Source: Clostridium sp. HBUAS56010
Lineage (GTDB): Bacteria > Bacillota > Clostridia > Lachnospirales > Lachnospiraceae
Reading direction: 5' to 3'
NCBI RefSeq assembly: GCF_007115105.1
Contig: NZ_SULJ01000003.1
Coordinates: forward strand, 266,107 to 299,695
Length of the DNA stretch: 33,589 bases
Part shown: piece after piece, positions 24,749 to 32,423 of the stretch
Layout of the letters: each line of letters starts with the position of its first letter
How positions within the stretch are numbered: position 1 is the first letter of the stretch
Notes under the pieces: generated by a model
Told to the model about the DNA's origin: nothing
What the model saw: the letters and a program-made list of their open reading frames with translations, nothing else
The model's database searches: none
Translations under genes and position numbers: made by a program

Positions 24749-25591
24749 TTATTTTGCAACAGTGGTTACATCTTTCCCAAACCACTGCTCTGAAACCTTC
24801 TTTAATGTACCATCGGCTGCCATAGCCTCTAACTGTTCCTGAACCTGATCTCTTAAGGTCTCATTTCCCTTTTTAAAGCCAATGCCATACTCTTCTGCAG
24901 ACAGAGATTCCTCTAAGATCACAAAATCAGACTTTCTCTGTTCCATCTGGTAAGCTGCTACAATTACGTCCATGGCAACTGCATCCACAGCCCCCATCTC
25001 CAAATCCATAAATGCGGTATTATAATCCGGAGTCGTCAGTAATGTCTTAAATGTATTTAACAGGGCTTCATCTTCCTTTATTGCCTTTTCCGCTGAGGAA
25101 TCAGCCTGAACCTCAACAATCTTATCCTTTAAATCAGAAATAGTCTGAATGCCGGAATCCTTTCCTACCAGAAATACCTGTTTGTTCTCCATATAAGGCC
25201 TGGTCCATGTATAACCGTCTTCTCTCCCGGTCATGGTAAATCCATTCCAGATACAATCAATATTACCAGACTCCAGTTCCATGTCTTTGGAATCCCAGGC
25301 AATTGGCTGTGCCACAAACTTCTTTCCAAGACGGTCTGCCACTTCCCTGGCAAGATCAAGATCAAAGCCGGTATATTCCCCGTTATCTCCCACAAATCCC
25401 ATAGGCGGGAAATCCTGGTCAAACCCAACCGTAAACGTCTCTTCAGAGCCTGCTGCCTTAGAAGCCTCTGAATTGACCTCCTGTGTTGCCTCGGCGTTCC
25501 CAGACTGGGTTGTCCCCTGTTTTCCGGAACAGCCAGTCATTAATACCAGCACACCGAGTGCTGCCGCTGCCTTTAATAATCCCTTTTTCAT
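24749..25591 (-). CDS. Polar amino-acid ABC transporter, substrate-binding lipoprotein
   Basis: 280 residues. Signal peptide with lipobox LMTGC (Cys21), then a Ser/Glu-rich linker and the SBP_bac_3 fold: FTVGFDQDFPPMGFVGDNGE, GFDLDLAREVADRLG, and near the end EYGIGFKKGNETLRDQV and VSEQWFGKDVT. It captures an amino acid outside the membrane and hands it to the permease. The ligand is not clear from sequence; the subgroup includes cystine, glutamine and arginine binders. AGAGGAGG precedes ATG. Confidence 0.93.
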   Translation of the reverse strand: MKKGLLKAAAALGVLVLMTGCSGKQGTTQSGNAEATQEVNSEASKAAGSEETFTVGFDQDFPPMGFVGDNGEYTGFDLDLAREVADRLGKKFVAQPIAWDSKDMELESGNIDCIWNGFTMTGREDGYTWTRPYMENKQVFLVGKDSGIQTISDLKDKIVEVQADSSAEKAIKEDEALLNTFKTLLTTPDYNTAFMDLEMGAVDAVAMDVIVAAYQMEQRKSDFVILEESLSAEEYGIGFKKGNETLRDQVQEQLEAMAADGTLKKVSEQWFGKDVTTVAK

Positions 25592-25624
25592 CTTTGTATC
25601 CTCCTCTTAATTTCATGTGCTACC

Positions 25625-25653
25625 ATGTTAGCATAGTAAAGCATTTCTGTAAA
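25625..25653 (-). promoter_or_regulatory. Promoter for the amino-acid ABC operon
   Basis: Minus strand TTTACA, 17 bases, TAACAT, 34 bases before the binding-protein ATG. Confidence 0.6.
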
Positions 25654-25687
25654 GAAGAAAATCCTCACAGAGAGTGTTCTCCTTGAG
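25653..25687 (-). terminator. Possible terminator after the tail-anchored protein gene
   Basis: Minus strand CTCA-AG-GAGA-ACAC-TCTC-TG-TGAG followed by a T-rich tail, just after the stop at 25695. Confidence 0.35.
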
Positions 25688-25694
25688 ACATTCC

Positions 25695-27263
25695 CTAGTG
25701 AAAGATAAATACAAAAACCAAAAGGAGAAGAACCATCATGCTTCCAATCAGCATGGGGGAAACCGCCCGTGTTTCCGATTTTTTTACAGACTGTACAGGC
25801 TCCGCAAACATTCCCCAGGGACTTAATTCCAACACACCAAAAGGAAGACCTTGCGGTCCTGTCTGATCAAATAAGGCAACATACGCTCTGCTGTCCTCTT
25901 CCACCTGATATTTTCCACTCTTCCAGTCCTCCAGGGCAGTTTTCTTTCCTTTGGAAAAGAAAAAAGCGGTGGGATCACTTTCCCTCATACATTCCTTTTT
26001 TTTTAAAAACTGCCGGTAAGCATACTTCACCCCTTGATCCGCCATTTCTTCAAAACTCCCGCTGGTCTGATAGAGATTCATCAGATAATAGAAGGTTTTA
26101 TAAGCGTCTTTCGGCGAAAAGGGAACACGGTCCAAAGACCTTTGAAATTGCCGCTGTATGTAAAAATCAATCAGCCGGTCAATGGCATCCCGCAGTTCTC
26201 TGGCCAGAATACTGTCTATTCCGGAATGACTGCAAAAGATCTGGGATTTTACAGCCATAATTGCAGCAAGAAATCCATACAATTCTTCACTGTCTCCAGA
26301 CAGCCCATGCATTGTAAAAAGATTCCCGGATTGATTCATATACGCCGCAAATCTCTCTGCCAGAACAAGGTCTTCCGGAGAATGTATTACCTTTTCCGAT
26401 GTAGGAGAGACAAAAGCCTGAGCACCGGACTTTCTGCGGGCCTGTACCCCCAGAGTACTACCCCCATTCACAACCGATATGGAGGCCTCTTTTAACATCC
26501 GTGTAGAATATCCAGGATCACTCTTAATCCGCCCTTCTCCTGCCGGCTGATAGATAATTCCCTGATCTCCCTGATTCTTTAGCTGGTTCACCGGTGTCCG
26601 GATTCCCCCCTGTCCATCTGCCGTGATATTTGTCTTAGATAATGAGATTCCAAAAAATCGTTCCACTTCCCTGTCGCTTAACGCAACGCCAGTAATATGG
26701 TAATAAAGAGCGGCTCTTAAACCATTCCTTCCGCTTTGGGAACCATACTCCCGGAATAAGGCTTCCAATTCCCCTAACCTGGAATTCAAAAGCTTTAAAA
26801 GAGCCTCAGAAAGCACCTGTTCCAGCGCAGACGGCTGTTCTCCCGACGGGTTTCCCCCAATCGCCAGCAACAGCCGTCTGTAAATGTCTGCAAGGTCACG
26901 AATTTCATCTGGTATGGATCGTTCTGGTATTGGCGTCCAATCCTTCATCTCTTTCCATCTCTGTTCTTCCGCCTCCTGGCGAAGCCGCTGACTCTCCTTC
27001 GGTGATTCCGACAGTTCCTCTTTACGCTGCACCCCTTCCGGTGAAAGAGAAGCCTTGTCTCTGGACGCTTCCGTTCCTTCAGAAGAAGAGTTCTTCCTCT
27101 TTTGTGCAGATTCTGTCACGTAATCTCCAACTTCATTTAAAAACCGTTCCTCTGCCTCCGCCTTTATCTTTCTGGCATCCAGCTCCACCGCCTGTTGTAA
27201 TTCAGTTATGGGCGGCTCTCCTGACTGTTTTGGAAGAGACTGATCCTGTATCTTGATTTCCAT
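25695..27263 (-). CDS. Large unknown protein with a C-terminal membrane anchor
   Basis: 522 residues, not recognised. The N-terminal 130 are charged and Glu/Lys-rich, with likely coiled coil and disorder. The middle (about 150-450) is mostly helical, with GISLSKTNITADGQGGIRTP and a later FSPKDAYKTFYYLMNLYQTS. Near the end is YVALFDQTGPQGLPFGVLEL. The final 18 residues (IGSMMVLLLLVFVFIFH) form a membrane segment at the extreme C-terminus, and there is no signal peptide, so it is probably tail-anchored with its bulk in the cytoplasm. GAGG lies 9 bases before ATG. Neighbours (pyrC, an amino-acid importer) do not explain it. It could be a membrane dock or a scaffold; I cannot assign a function. 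Confidence 0.75.
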   Translation of the reverse strand: MEIKIQDQSLPKQSGEPPITELQQAVELDARKIKAEAEERFLNEVGDYVTESAQKRKNSSSEGTEASRDKASLSPEGVQRKEELSESPKESQRLRQEAEEQRWKEMKDWTPIPERSIPDEIRDLADIYRRLLLAIGGNPSGEQPSALEQVLSEALLKLLNSRLGELEALFREYGSQSGRNGLRAALYYHITGVALSDREVERFFGISLSKTNITADGQGGIRTPVNQLKNQGDQGIIYQPAGEGRIKSDPGYSTRMLKEASISVVNGGSTLGVQARRKSGAQAFVSPTSEKVIHSPEDLVLAERFAAYMNQSGNLFTMHGLSGDSEELYGFLAAIMAVKSQIFCSHSGIDSILARELRDAIDRLIDFYIQRQFQRSLDRVPFSPKDAYKTFYYLMNLYQTSGSFEEMADQGVKYAYRQFLKKKECMRESDPTAFFFSKGKKTALEDWKSGKYQVEEDSRAYVALFDQTGPQGLPFGVLELSPWGMFAEPVQSVKKSETRAVSPMLIGSMMVLLLLVFVFIFH

Positions 27264-27313
27264 ACCTGTGATCCTCTTTGGATTCTACAAAAACTTTATG
27301 TTAGATTAACCCT

Positions 27314-28594
27314 TCAATCCTTTTCATCCTGGTATACGATGGTTCCATTACAGATGGTATATTTCACCTTTCCATATAACTGTTCCCCGGTAAAAGGAGA
27401 ATTGGAAGACTTGGAAACGTATTCTCCCACCGTCCACTCCTCTTCCGGATCAAAAATCACCAGATCAGCCGCTCCCTCTGGCTGAATTCCATGGAAAGGA
27501 AGACGGTAAAGCTTTGCAGGATTAAGACTCATCTTCTCCATCAGCTCCATCATGGACAGATGACCTTCACGAACCAGATTCGTCACGCCAAGAGCAAGAG
27601 CTGTCTCAAGCCCAATAATCCCGCTGGGTGCCTTTGTTAAATCCTTTGCCTTTTCCTCCGCACTATGAGGTGCATGATCTGTGGCAATGATATCAATGCT
27701 GCCGTCTTTCAGCCCCTCGAGAATCGCCTGACGGTCCTGTTCCGTCCGAAGAGGCGGATTCATCTTTGCCAGAGTCCCATGCTTTAACAGGGCTTCTTCC
27801 GTCAATGAAAAGTGATGGGGAGTTACTTCTGCATACACATCAACGCCCAATTCTTTTGCAAACTTTACCATCTTCACAGAAGCAGCCGAACTGATATGCT
27901 GTATGTCTATGGTCGCTTTGGTATGAAGTGCAATCATCAAATCCCTGGCAACCAGACTGTCTTCTGCAACAGCCGGAGAACCATACAGTCCAAGCTGCTC
28001 AGAAACAGTCCCCCGGTTAATTCCGTTGTTTACAATGAACGCCGGGTCTTCCTCATGGAAACTCAGAGGAAGATCAAGCTTTGCCGCCCTCTCCATAGCT
28101 TCTTTTACAATATTTACATCAAGGAGAGGAATTCCGTCATCAGTAAATCCAGCGGCACCGTGTGCCTTTAATCCTTCCATATCCGTCAGTTCCCTGCCCT
28201 GAAGTCCCTTGGAGACAGCCGCCGTGGAAAGTACATGAATCCCGGTCTTTTTCCCTTCCCGAATCACATATTCCAGGGTTTCTTCATTGTCCACAGCAGG
28301 CTTGGTATTCGCCATGCACACAACCGTGGTAAAGCCGCCCTTTGCTGCAGATCTTGCTCCGGTCTGAATATCTTCTTTATAAGTGAATCCAGGATCACGG
28401 AAATGAACATGGACATCAATCAACCCCGGTGCAACCACATAGCCAGAAGCATCAATGACTACATCCTCTTTTGACACGTTAAATTCCAGATGTTCTTCCA
28501 TCGCCACGATCTTACCGTCAGCCAGACACAGGTCCACATTCTTCTCCGTCTTATCAAACGGATCTATGACGTGCGCATTTCTAATCCATATCAT
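27314..28594 (-). CDS. pyrC: Dihydroorotase
   Basis: 426 residues, class I (PyrC of Bacillus type). The zinc motif DVHVHFRDPG is at about 58-67, later His residues lie in FHEEDPAF and HISSA, and ATDHAPHS (about 302) carries the catalytic Asp. NPPLRTEQDR is also typical. The enzyme closes carbamoyl-aspartate to dihydroorotate in pyrimidine synthesis. AAAGGGAG precedes ATG. It follows the metallo-hydrolase gene by 52 bases and may be co-transcribed with it. Other pyr genes are not in view. Confidence 0.95.
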   Translation of the reverse strand: MIWIRNAHVIDPFDKTEKNVDLCLADGKIVAMEEHLEFNVSKEDVVIDASGYVVAPGLIDVHVHFRDPGFTYKEDIQTGARSAAKGGFTTVVCMANTKPAVDNEETLEYVIREGKKTGIHVLSTAAVSKGLQGRELTDMEGLKAHGAAGFTDDGIPLLDVNIVKEAMERAAKLDLPLSFHEEDPAFIVNNGINRGTVSEQLGLYGSPAVAEDSLVARDLMIALHTKATIDIQHISSAASVKMVKFAKELGVDVYAEVTPHHFSLTEEALLKHGTLAKMNPPLRTEQDRQAILEGLKDGSIDIIATDHAPHSAEEKAKDLTKAPSGIIGLETALALGVTNLVREGHLSMMELMEKMSLNPAKLYRLPFHGIQPEGAADLVIFDPEEEWTVGEYVSKSSNSPFTGEQLYGKVKYTICNGTIVYQDEKD

Positions 28595-28646
28595 CTTCTA
28601 TTCTCCCTTTCTCCCGACCGTTTCAAATAATCATTCAACTGCATTC

Positions 28647-29393
28647 TCAATCTACGAGATAACAATCACCGTCTTTTTGAATATCCTCAATCCGCTCCCG
28701 GTAAGGAGCTGATATCTCCATCTCTTTTAATTTGGCAATAACTGAGAAATCACCCCATAAATGCATGGGAAAAACATGACTGACACAGACTTTTCTCATA
28801 AATTCATCAAGTCCAAGGCAAAATGCCTCCTCCTGCCTTGGGTCAAGAGGTAAAAAAGCCACATCAATCTCCATGCCCTTCATCTTATCAATCTCTGCAG
28901 AGTAATCCCTTGCCATATTGGCATTCCAGTCCGCAGGCTCTCCCTCCCAATACCAGTTATTTAAATCCCCGGCATGATAAAGAGTCTTTCCCTCTGCCTT
29001 AATAAGAAACGCCACCCCTTCGTCTGTGGAACGATAGGTAACCACCTGAATATCTGCCTCTTTGTCTTTCAGCGGGTTCTCCAAAACACCCCCATTCTCA
29101 AACCAGAATTTCTGCTCCTGCCCTGGCTTCATAGATGTTATGTCACCCAGGATTTCTGCGGGAAGTCCGCTTCTCCATATGTCATCTGAAAATATATATC
29201 TGATTCCTTTATACTCCCTGATCAGGTCCAACACCTTTTCCGAATAATGGTCTCCATGCCTGTGGCTTGCAAATACCAGAAGCGGCTTGTCCCGCCTGAT
29301 CTCTGGCAGTACTCCTTCGGTATAGTCAAAAAGCAGGGTCATGGTTTCAAGCTCGATTAAAAATGAACTGTGATGAATATATGTGATCTTCAT
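28647..29393 (-). CDS. Metallo-beta-lactamase-fold hydrolase (UlaG-like)
   Basis: 248 residues. The metal motif is SHRHGDHYS (about 63-71), and YHAGDLNNW (about 139) provides the next ligand. VFPMHLWGD carries a further His near the end. The start KITYIHHSSFLIELE is the usual first strand pair of the UlaG/YcfH-type MBL group. The substrate is unknown; such proteins are often general metal-dependent phospho- or lactone hydrolases. AAAGGAGG precedes ATG. Likely first gene of a small operon with pyrC. Confidence 0.88.
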   Translation of the reverse strand: MKITYIHHSSFLIELETMTLLFDYTEGVLPEIRRDKPLLVFASHRHGDHYSEKVLDLIREYKGIRYIFSDDIWRSGLPAEILGDITSMKPGQEQKFWFENGGVLENPLKDKEADIQVVTYRSTDEGVAFLIKAEGKTLYHAGDLNNWYWEGEPADWNANMARDYSAEIDKMKGMEIDVAFLPLDPRQEEAFCLGLDEFMRKVCVSHVFPMHLWGDFSVIAKLKEMEISAPYRERIEDIQKDGDCYLVD

Positions 29394-29428
29394 GAGAATG
29401 GACCTCCTTTATTTTGCTGATTAGAAAA

Positions 29429-29437
29429 ATTATATCA
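29429..29437 (-). promoter_or_regulatory. Extended -10 for the metallo-hydrolase/pyrC operon
   Basis: Minus strand TGATATAAT, a perfect TATAAT with upstream TG. No strong -35 is seen. Confidence 0.4.
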
Positions 29438-29470
29438 CAAAAGCAGTCCTTCTGCATAGCATATGTACAC

Positions 29471-29497
29471 AAAAAAAGCGGGGACAATTGTCCCCGC
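29471..29497 (-). terminator. Terminator of the Thr/Glu-rich lipoprotein gene
   Basis: Minus strand GCGGGGACAATTGTCCCCGC, a perfect palindrome, followed by seven T. Confidence 0.88.
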
Positions 29498-29536
29498 CCA
29501 GAAATAAAAATTCCTGTATAATCCGATCTATACGGA

Positions 29537-29830
29537 TTAGTTAGCTGCCTTTGTTGTTTCAGCATCTTTAGCTGTCTCAGACTCAGAATCAGCTGCTTCA
29601 GAGGAAGCATCTTCTTTGCTTTCAGCTTCTTCAGAAGTTTCTTCTAATGTTGTTTCATCTTCTGTTGTTGTCTCATCTTCAGTTGTAACTACTTCTGTTG
29701 TAGCTTCAGTAGTAACTTCTGTTTCTACAGCTGCAGTAGTTTCTTCTGTCTTGCTTCCACATGCAGAGATGATTGCCATTGATAATACAGCTACGCCTGT
29801 AAGTACGAGTTTCTTTGTTGTTAATTTCAT
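29537..29830 (-). CDS. Short Thr/Glu-rich lipoprotein
   Basis: 97 residues. MKLTTKKLVLTGVAVLSMAI leads to lipobox ISAC, so mature Cys24 is lipid-linked. The rest is a low-complexity acidic chain of Thr, Glu, Ser, Ala and Asp (EVTTEATTEVVTTEDETTTE and similar) with no folded domain expected. This looks like a flexible surface spacer or an anionic cell-wall polymer mimic; function unknown. AGGAGG precedes ATG 29830; upstream in-frame ATG codons lie within the leader. It has a strong promoter, a 5' hairpin and a strong terminator, which suggests high expression from a single-gene transcript. Confidence 0.8.
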   Translation of the reverse strand: MKLTTKKLVLTGVAVLSMAIISACGSKTEETTAAVETEVTTEATTEVVTTEDETTTEDETTLEETSEEAESKEDASSEAADSESETAKDAETTKAAN

Positions 29831-29846
29831 AATAATTCTCCTCCTT

Positions 29847-29885
29847 GCGACTACATAGGTTATTTTTTTTAGGTATGTTTGTCGC
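29847..29885 (-). promoter_or_regulatory. 5' UTR hairpin just upstream of the lipoprotein RBS
   Basis: Minus strand GCGAC, AAA, CATA, an A-rich loop, TATG, TA, GTCGC, ending a few bases before AGGAGG. It could protect the mRNA 5' end or modulate ribosome access. Confidence 0.45.
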
Positions 29886-30360
29886 GACCTCATGTTGTCC
29901 TATGACCCTGAAGTCGAATCCCAGTTTAGCACCTAAAGATTACAAAGTCAATGACCTTTTTATGATTTTTTTCTTAATTTAAATAGGGCAATTTCTTAAA
30001 AACTTTTACAATTAACTTCAAAAAATCCCGCAATGTTTTTGTGCACTATTTCGTTTCTCTTGATAATATTTTTAGGATTGTATTTTTTATTATGACAAAT
30101 GTGTATATAAATTTTACTTATATACGTTAATTTTTATTAATTATTAACAGTTGCTAATTCTGTCTTAATAAGTACGATTATGTCAGAAAAACGCCCTTCC
30201 TGCCGCTTGTTTCCGTTTTCTGCTTTAAAACACGTTCTGGCTGCTTCCATCTATTCCAATATTTCCAAATTAAATCTTCTCAATATACTTAAAAATCATA
30301 TCATTTTTCCAGGGCGTAACTGAAAACTGCTTGTTTCAAGAAGTATGTGCTGACCGCCCA
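29886..30360. other. AT-rich intergenic region between the lipoprotein and nitroreductase genes
   Basis: It holds the lipoprotein promoter (29923-29951) and two adjacent AT-rich inverted repeats: GTATATAA/TTATATAC (30103-30125) and GTTAAT/ATTAAC (30126-30148). No gene with a ribosome site is seen. Confidence 0.5.
29923..29951 (-). promoter_or_regulatory. Promoter for the Thr/Glu-rich lipoprotein
   Basis: Minus strand TTGACT, 17 bases, TAAACT. It would give an 85-base leader that includes the hairpin. Confidence 0.65.
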
Positions 30361-30389
30361 TTGCACACAAAACAGGAACCTGTTATACT
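30361..30389 (+). promoter_or_regulatory. Promoter for the nitroreductase gene
   Basis: TTGCAC, 17 bases, TATACT, about 47 bases before the start codon. Confidence 0.7.
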
Positions 30390-30401
30390 TCCATATAACA
30401 G
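30380..30401 (+). promoter_or_regulatory. Probable operator: perfect inverted repeat over the nitroreductase -10
   Basis: CTGTTATA, six bases, TATAACAG: two perfect 8-base arms. It covers the -10 box and the predicted transcript start, the usual place for a repressor dimer. Confidence 0.55.
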
Positions 30402-30435
30402 AATAGATAGAGTCCAGAATAAGGAGGAATTTTTT

Positions 30436-31005
30436 ATGCTGAAAGAACTGGTTGCAAAAAGCCGTACATATCGCAGATTCTATGAAGATGAAATCATACC
30501 AACAGAGGTCTTGAAGGAACTGGCAGGTCTTGCCCGTTTCATCCCATCCACCTCCAATTCTCAGGCGCTTCGATTCCGGTTATGCAATACCCCCGGGGAA
30601 AATGAAGCTGTATTTGAATCACTAGGCTGGGCTGGCGCTCTCCCAGACTGGGAAGGACCGGAAAAAGGAGAACGTCCTTCTGCTTACATCATCATACTAT
30701 GTGATCTTTCTATAGGAAAGAATAAGCTTTATGACGATGGAATTGCCGCTCAGACAATCATGCTTGGAGCCGCAGAGAAAGGTTACGGAGGCTGTATTCT
30801 TGGAAATGTTAAAAGAAGTCATCTGGCGCAGTCCCTGCACATTGACCCGGCGCATTACTCCATTGACCTTGTTCTTGCCCTTGGAAAACCAAAAGAAGAG
30901 GTAGTCATTGTTCCGGTAAAGGAGGATGGCGATGTACGGTATTATAGAGATGAGAATCAGGTGCACTATGTTCCTAAGAGAACCATTGAGGAACTGATTG
31001 TATAA
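30436..31005 (+). CDS. Nitroreductase-family FMN oxidoreductase
   Basis: 189 residues. The N-terminal VAKSRTYRRFYEDE and IPSTSNSQALRFRL carry the FMN-contact Arg and Ser/Asn of the family, and GAAEKGYGGCILGNVKR is the typical third motif. Family role: NAD(P)H-dependent reduction of flavin-accessible substrates such as nitro compounds or quinones. A longer frame opens at 30331, but that lies before the promoter; AAGGAGG sits 8 bases before ATG 30436. It is a single-gene transcript with its own promoter, operator-like repeat and terminator, which suggests control by a substrate-sensing repressor encoded elsewhere. Confidence 0.9.
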   Translation: MLKELVAKSRTYRRFYEDEIIPTEVLKELAGLARFIPSTSNSQALRFRLCNTPGENEAVFESLGWAGALPDWEGPEKGERPSAYIIILCDLSIGKNKLYDDGIAAQTIMLGAAEKGYGGCILGNVKRSHLAQSLHIDPAHYSIDLVLALGKPKEEVVIVPVKEDGDVRYYRDENQVHYVPKRTIEELIV

Positions 31006-31035
31006 AATCTCTAACGCCATATTAACATCAACTAC

Positions 31036-31080
31036 AAAATGCCGCTAAACAGTTGATCTTCCTCTGTTTTGCGGCATTTT
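31036..31080. terminator. Bidirectional terminator between nitroreductase and fliB
   Basis: AAAATGCCGC/GCGGCATTTT outer stem and AAACAG/CTGTTT inner stem. The flanking genes converge on it. Confidence 0.85.
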
Positions 31081-31099
31081 GATCCTTCCACCCTCAATT

Positions 31100-32359
31100 C
31101 TAACAACTCTTTAACAGAACGGCAAGATGTGCCAGGCTGTTGCCATGAGTATTAAAGTCTTCAATTACTTTATGAAAAAGGCTGCGGTTGTGACCCAGCT
31201 TACGGAAAAATACACTACAGCAGTGAATCATGTCCTCTTCTGTACTATCCTCCTCCAGATAAGTGCTGAGAGCAACCTTCACCATGCTGTACACCCATAT
31301 AAAATACAGATAATTTTCCCACATACTCTTTTCTGTATCTTTAAATGGAATGTTGGCATAAAGCATATAGGAAACCAGAATATTTTCAAGGAAATATTCT
31401 TTCCCCTTGATCCATTCACGGAACTGGTCTCTGTATTTGTGATAAAGCTCTTTTTCTATATGAAACGCGGAATCACCCTCCCCTGCCTCAGGGCTTTCCA
31501 TTGTCTTCATATTCAGGCGCTCACAAATACGATTCATTACTTTACCGTAATATTGATCTCCCTCATTTAAATACATCAGCCCGGTTACAACGCTATAATA
31601 AACGGAAAATGTATTGTCTGCAGAAATATTCTGCATCTGACGAAGAATATCACCCTGTTCCAATTCTGCTATAAACTGTTCCATATAAACAGGAATATCA
31701 CTTCCTTTTCCAGCCTCAATCAGTTCATCCATATGGCGGATCGCCATGCCCAGAAGAAGCAGACGGTCTTCCAGCGAAATTTCTTCCAGTTGAAGTAATA
31801 TGAGACAGAGAGTCTGAATGTCATAATAACTGTTTAAAGCAGGAGTTTTTCTCCTTTCATTTCTCCCAGTGTAACTTCCATACCTGGATTGAGGGGAAAA
31901 ACTTTTTGTTCCATTTATTAATAGAATTCCTTCTTTTTCTTCCAAAAGAAGCTCCAGCACCTTTTCACACCCCAAAGACATGGAGCACTCTACCTGATCA
32001 AGATAGCGGTGTGTCTGTCTCGGAAATACCTGGCAGGTTTGAGAAAGAATGGCATATCCATAGTCTTTCTGAGCCTGGCAGAGCCCTTTCTCTGTCAGCA
32101 TCGGACACTTGTTATCCTCATCCAGAATAAACTTTGCGTAATTTGTATCTGTTTTTTTATCCGGGGAGAATATCTCAATGGTCTGATGCCACGCATTCCG
32201 CCCTACAACCTTTTTCTTACGCCACGTCCGGTACTCTTCTCTTGACATGGATATCTCCCAGCATTGGCAGCAATTATATTCACAGTCCCCCCCTTTGCAT
32301 TGAAAGCGGTCATACCAGGAAGGTTTTAATACATCTAGTCTTTCCATCATTTTCTCCAT
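31100..32359 (-). CDS. fliB: FliB-type flagellin lysine N-methylase
   Basis: 419 residues. The Cys-rich N-terminus CKGGDCEYNCCQCW (about 22-35), then CPMLTEKGLC and LSQTCQVFPRQ, match the YkgJ/FliB family, whose members methylate Lys on flagellin. The Cys set probably binds a metal or iron-sulfur centre. The C-terminal two thirds are helical and variable, as usual. It lies 64 bases after the flagellin stop on the same strand, which fits modification of that flagellin. The start is ambiguous between ATG 32359 and ATG 32347; GGAG lies 6 bases before the latter. Confidence 0.88.
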   Translation of the reverse strand: MEKMMERLDVLKPSWYDRFQCKGGDCEYNCCQCWEISMSREEYRTWRKKKVVGRNAWHQTIEIFSPDKKTDTNYAKFILDEDNKCPMLTEKGLCQAQKDYGYAILSQTCQVFPRQTHRYLDQVECSMSLGCEKVLELLLEEKEGILLINGTKSFSPQSRYGSYTGRNERRKTPALNSYYDIQTLCLILLQLEEISLEDRLLLLGMAIRHMDELIEAGKGSDIPVYMEQFIAELEQGDILRQMQNISADNTFSVYYSVVTGLMYLNEGDQYYGKVMNRICERLNMKTMESPEAGEGDSAFHIEKELYHKYRDQFREWIKGKEYFLENILVSYMLYANIPFKDTEKSMWENYLYFIWVYSMVKVALSTYLEEDSTEEDMIHCCSVFFRKLGHNRSLFHKVIEDFNTHGNSLAHLAVLLKSC

Positions 32360-32380
32360 TATGTTATCTTTGTATAATCT

Positions 32381-32409
32381 AAAAAACGGATGGACCTAAG
32401 CCCATCCGT
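32381..32409 (-). terminator. Terminator after the flagellin gene
   Basis: Minus strand ACGGATGG, eight-base loop, CCATCCGT, then a T-run of about six. fliB beyond it would need read-through or a separate promoter. Confidence 0.85.
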
Positions 32410-32423
32410 AAAAGGTAAATAAA

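Noticed and set aside
29616-29858. Plus-strand ORF rich in Val and Ser
   Set aside because: It is the antisense of the Thr/Glu-rich lipoprotein codons and has no ribosome site.
31127-31570. Plus-strand 147-codon ORF opposite fliB
   Set aside because: It is antisense to fliB, with no start signal, and its composition is that of complementary codons.
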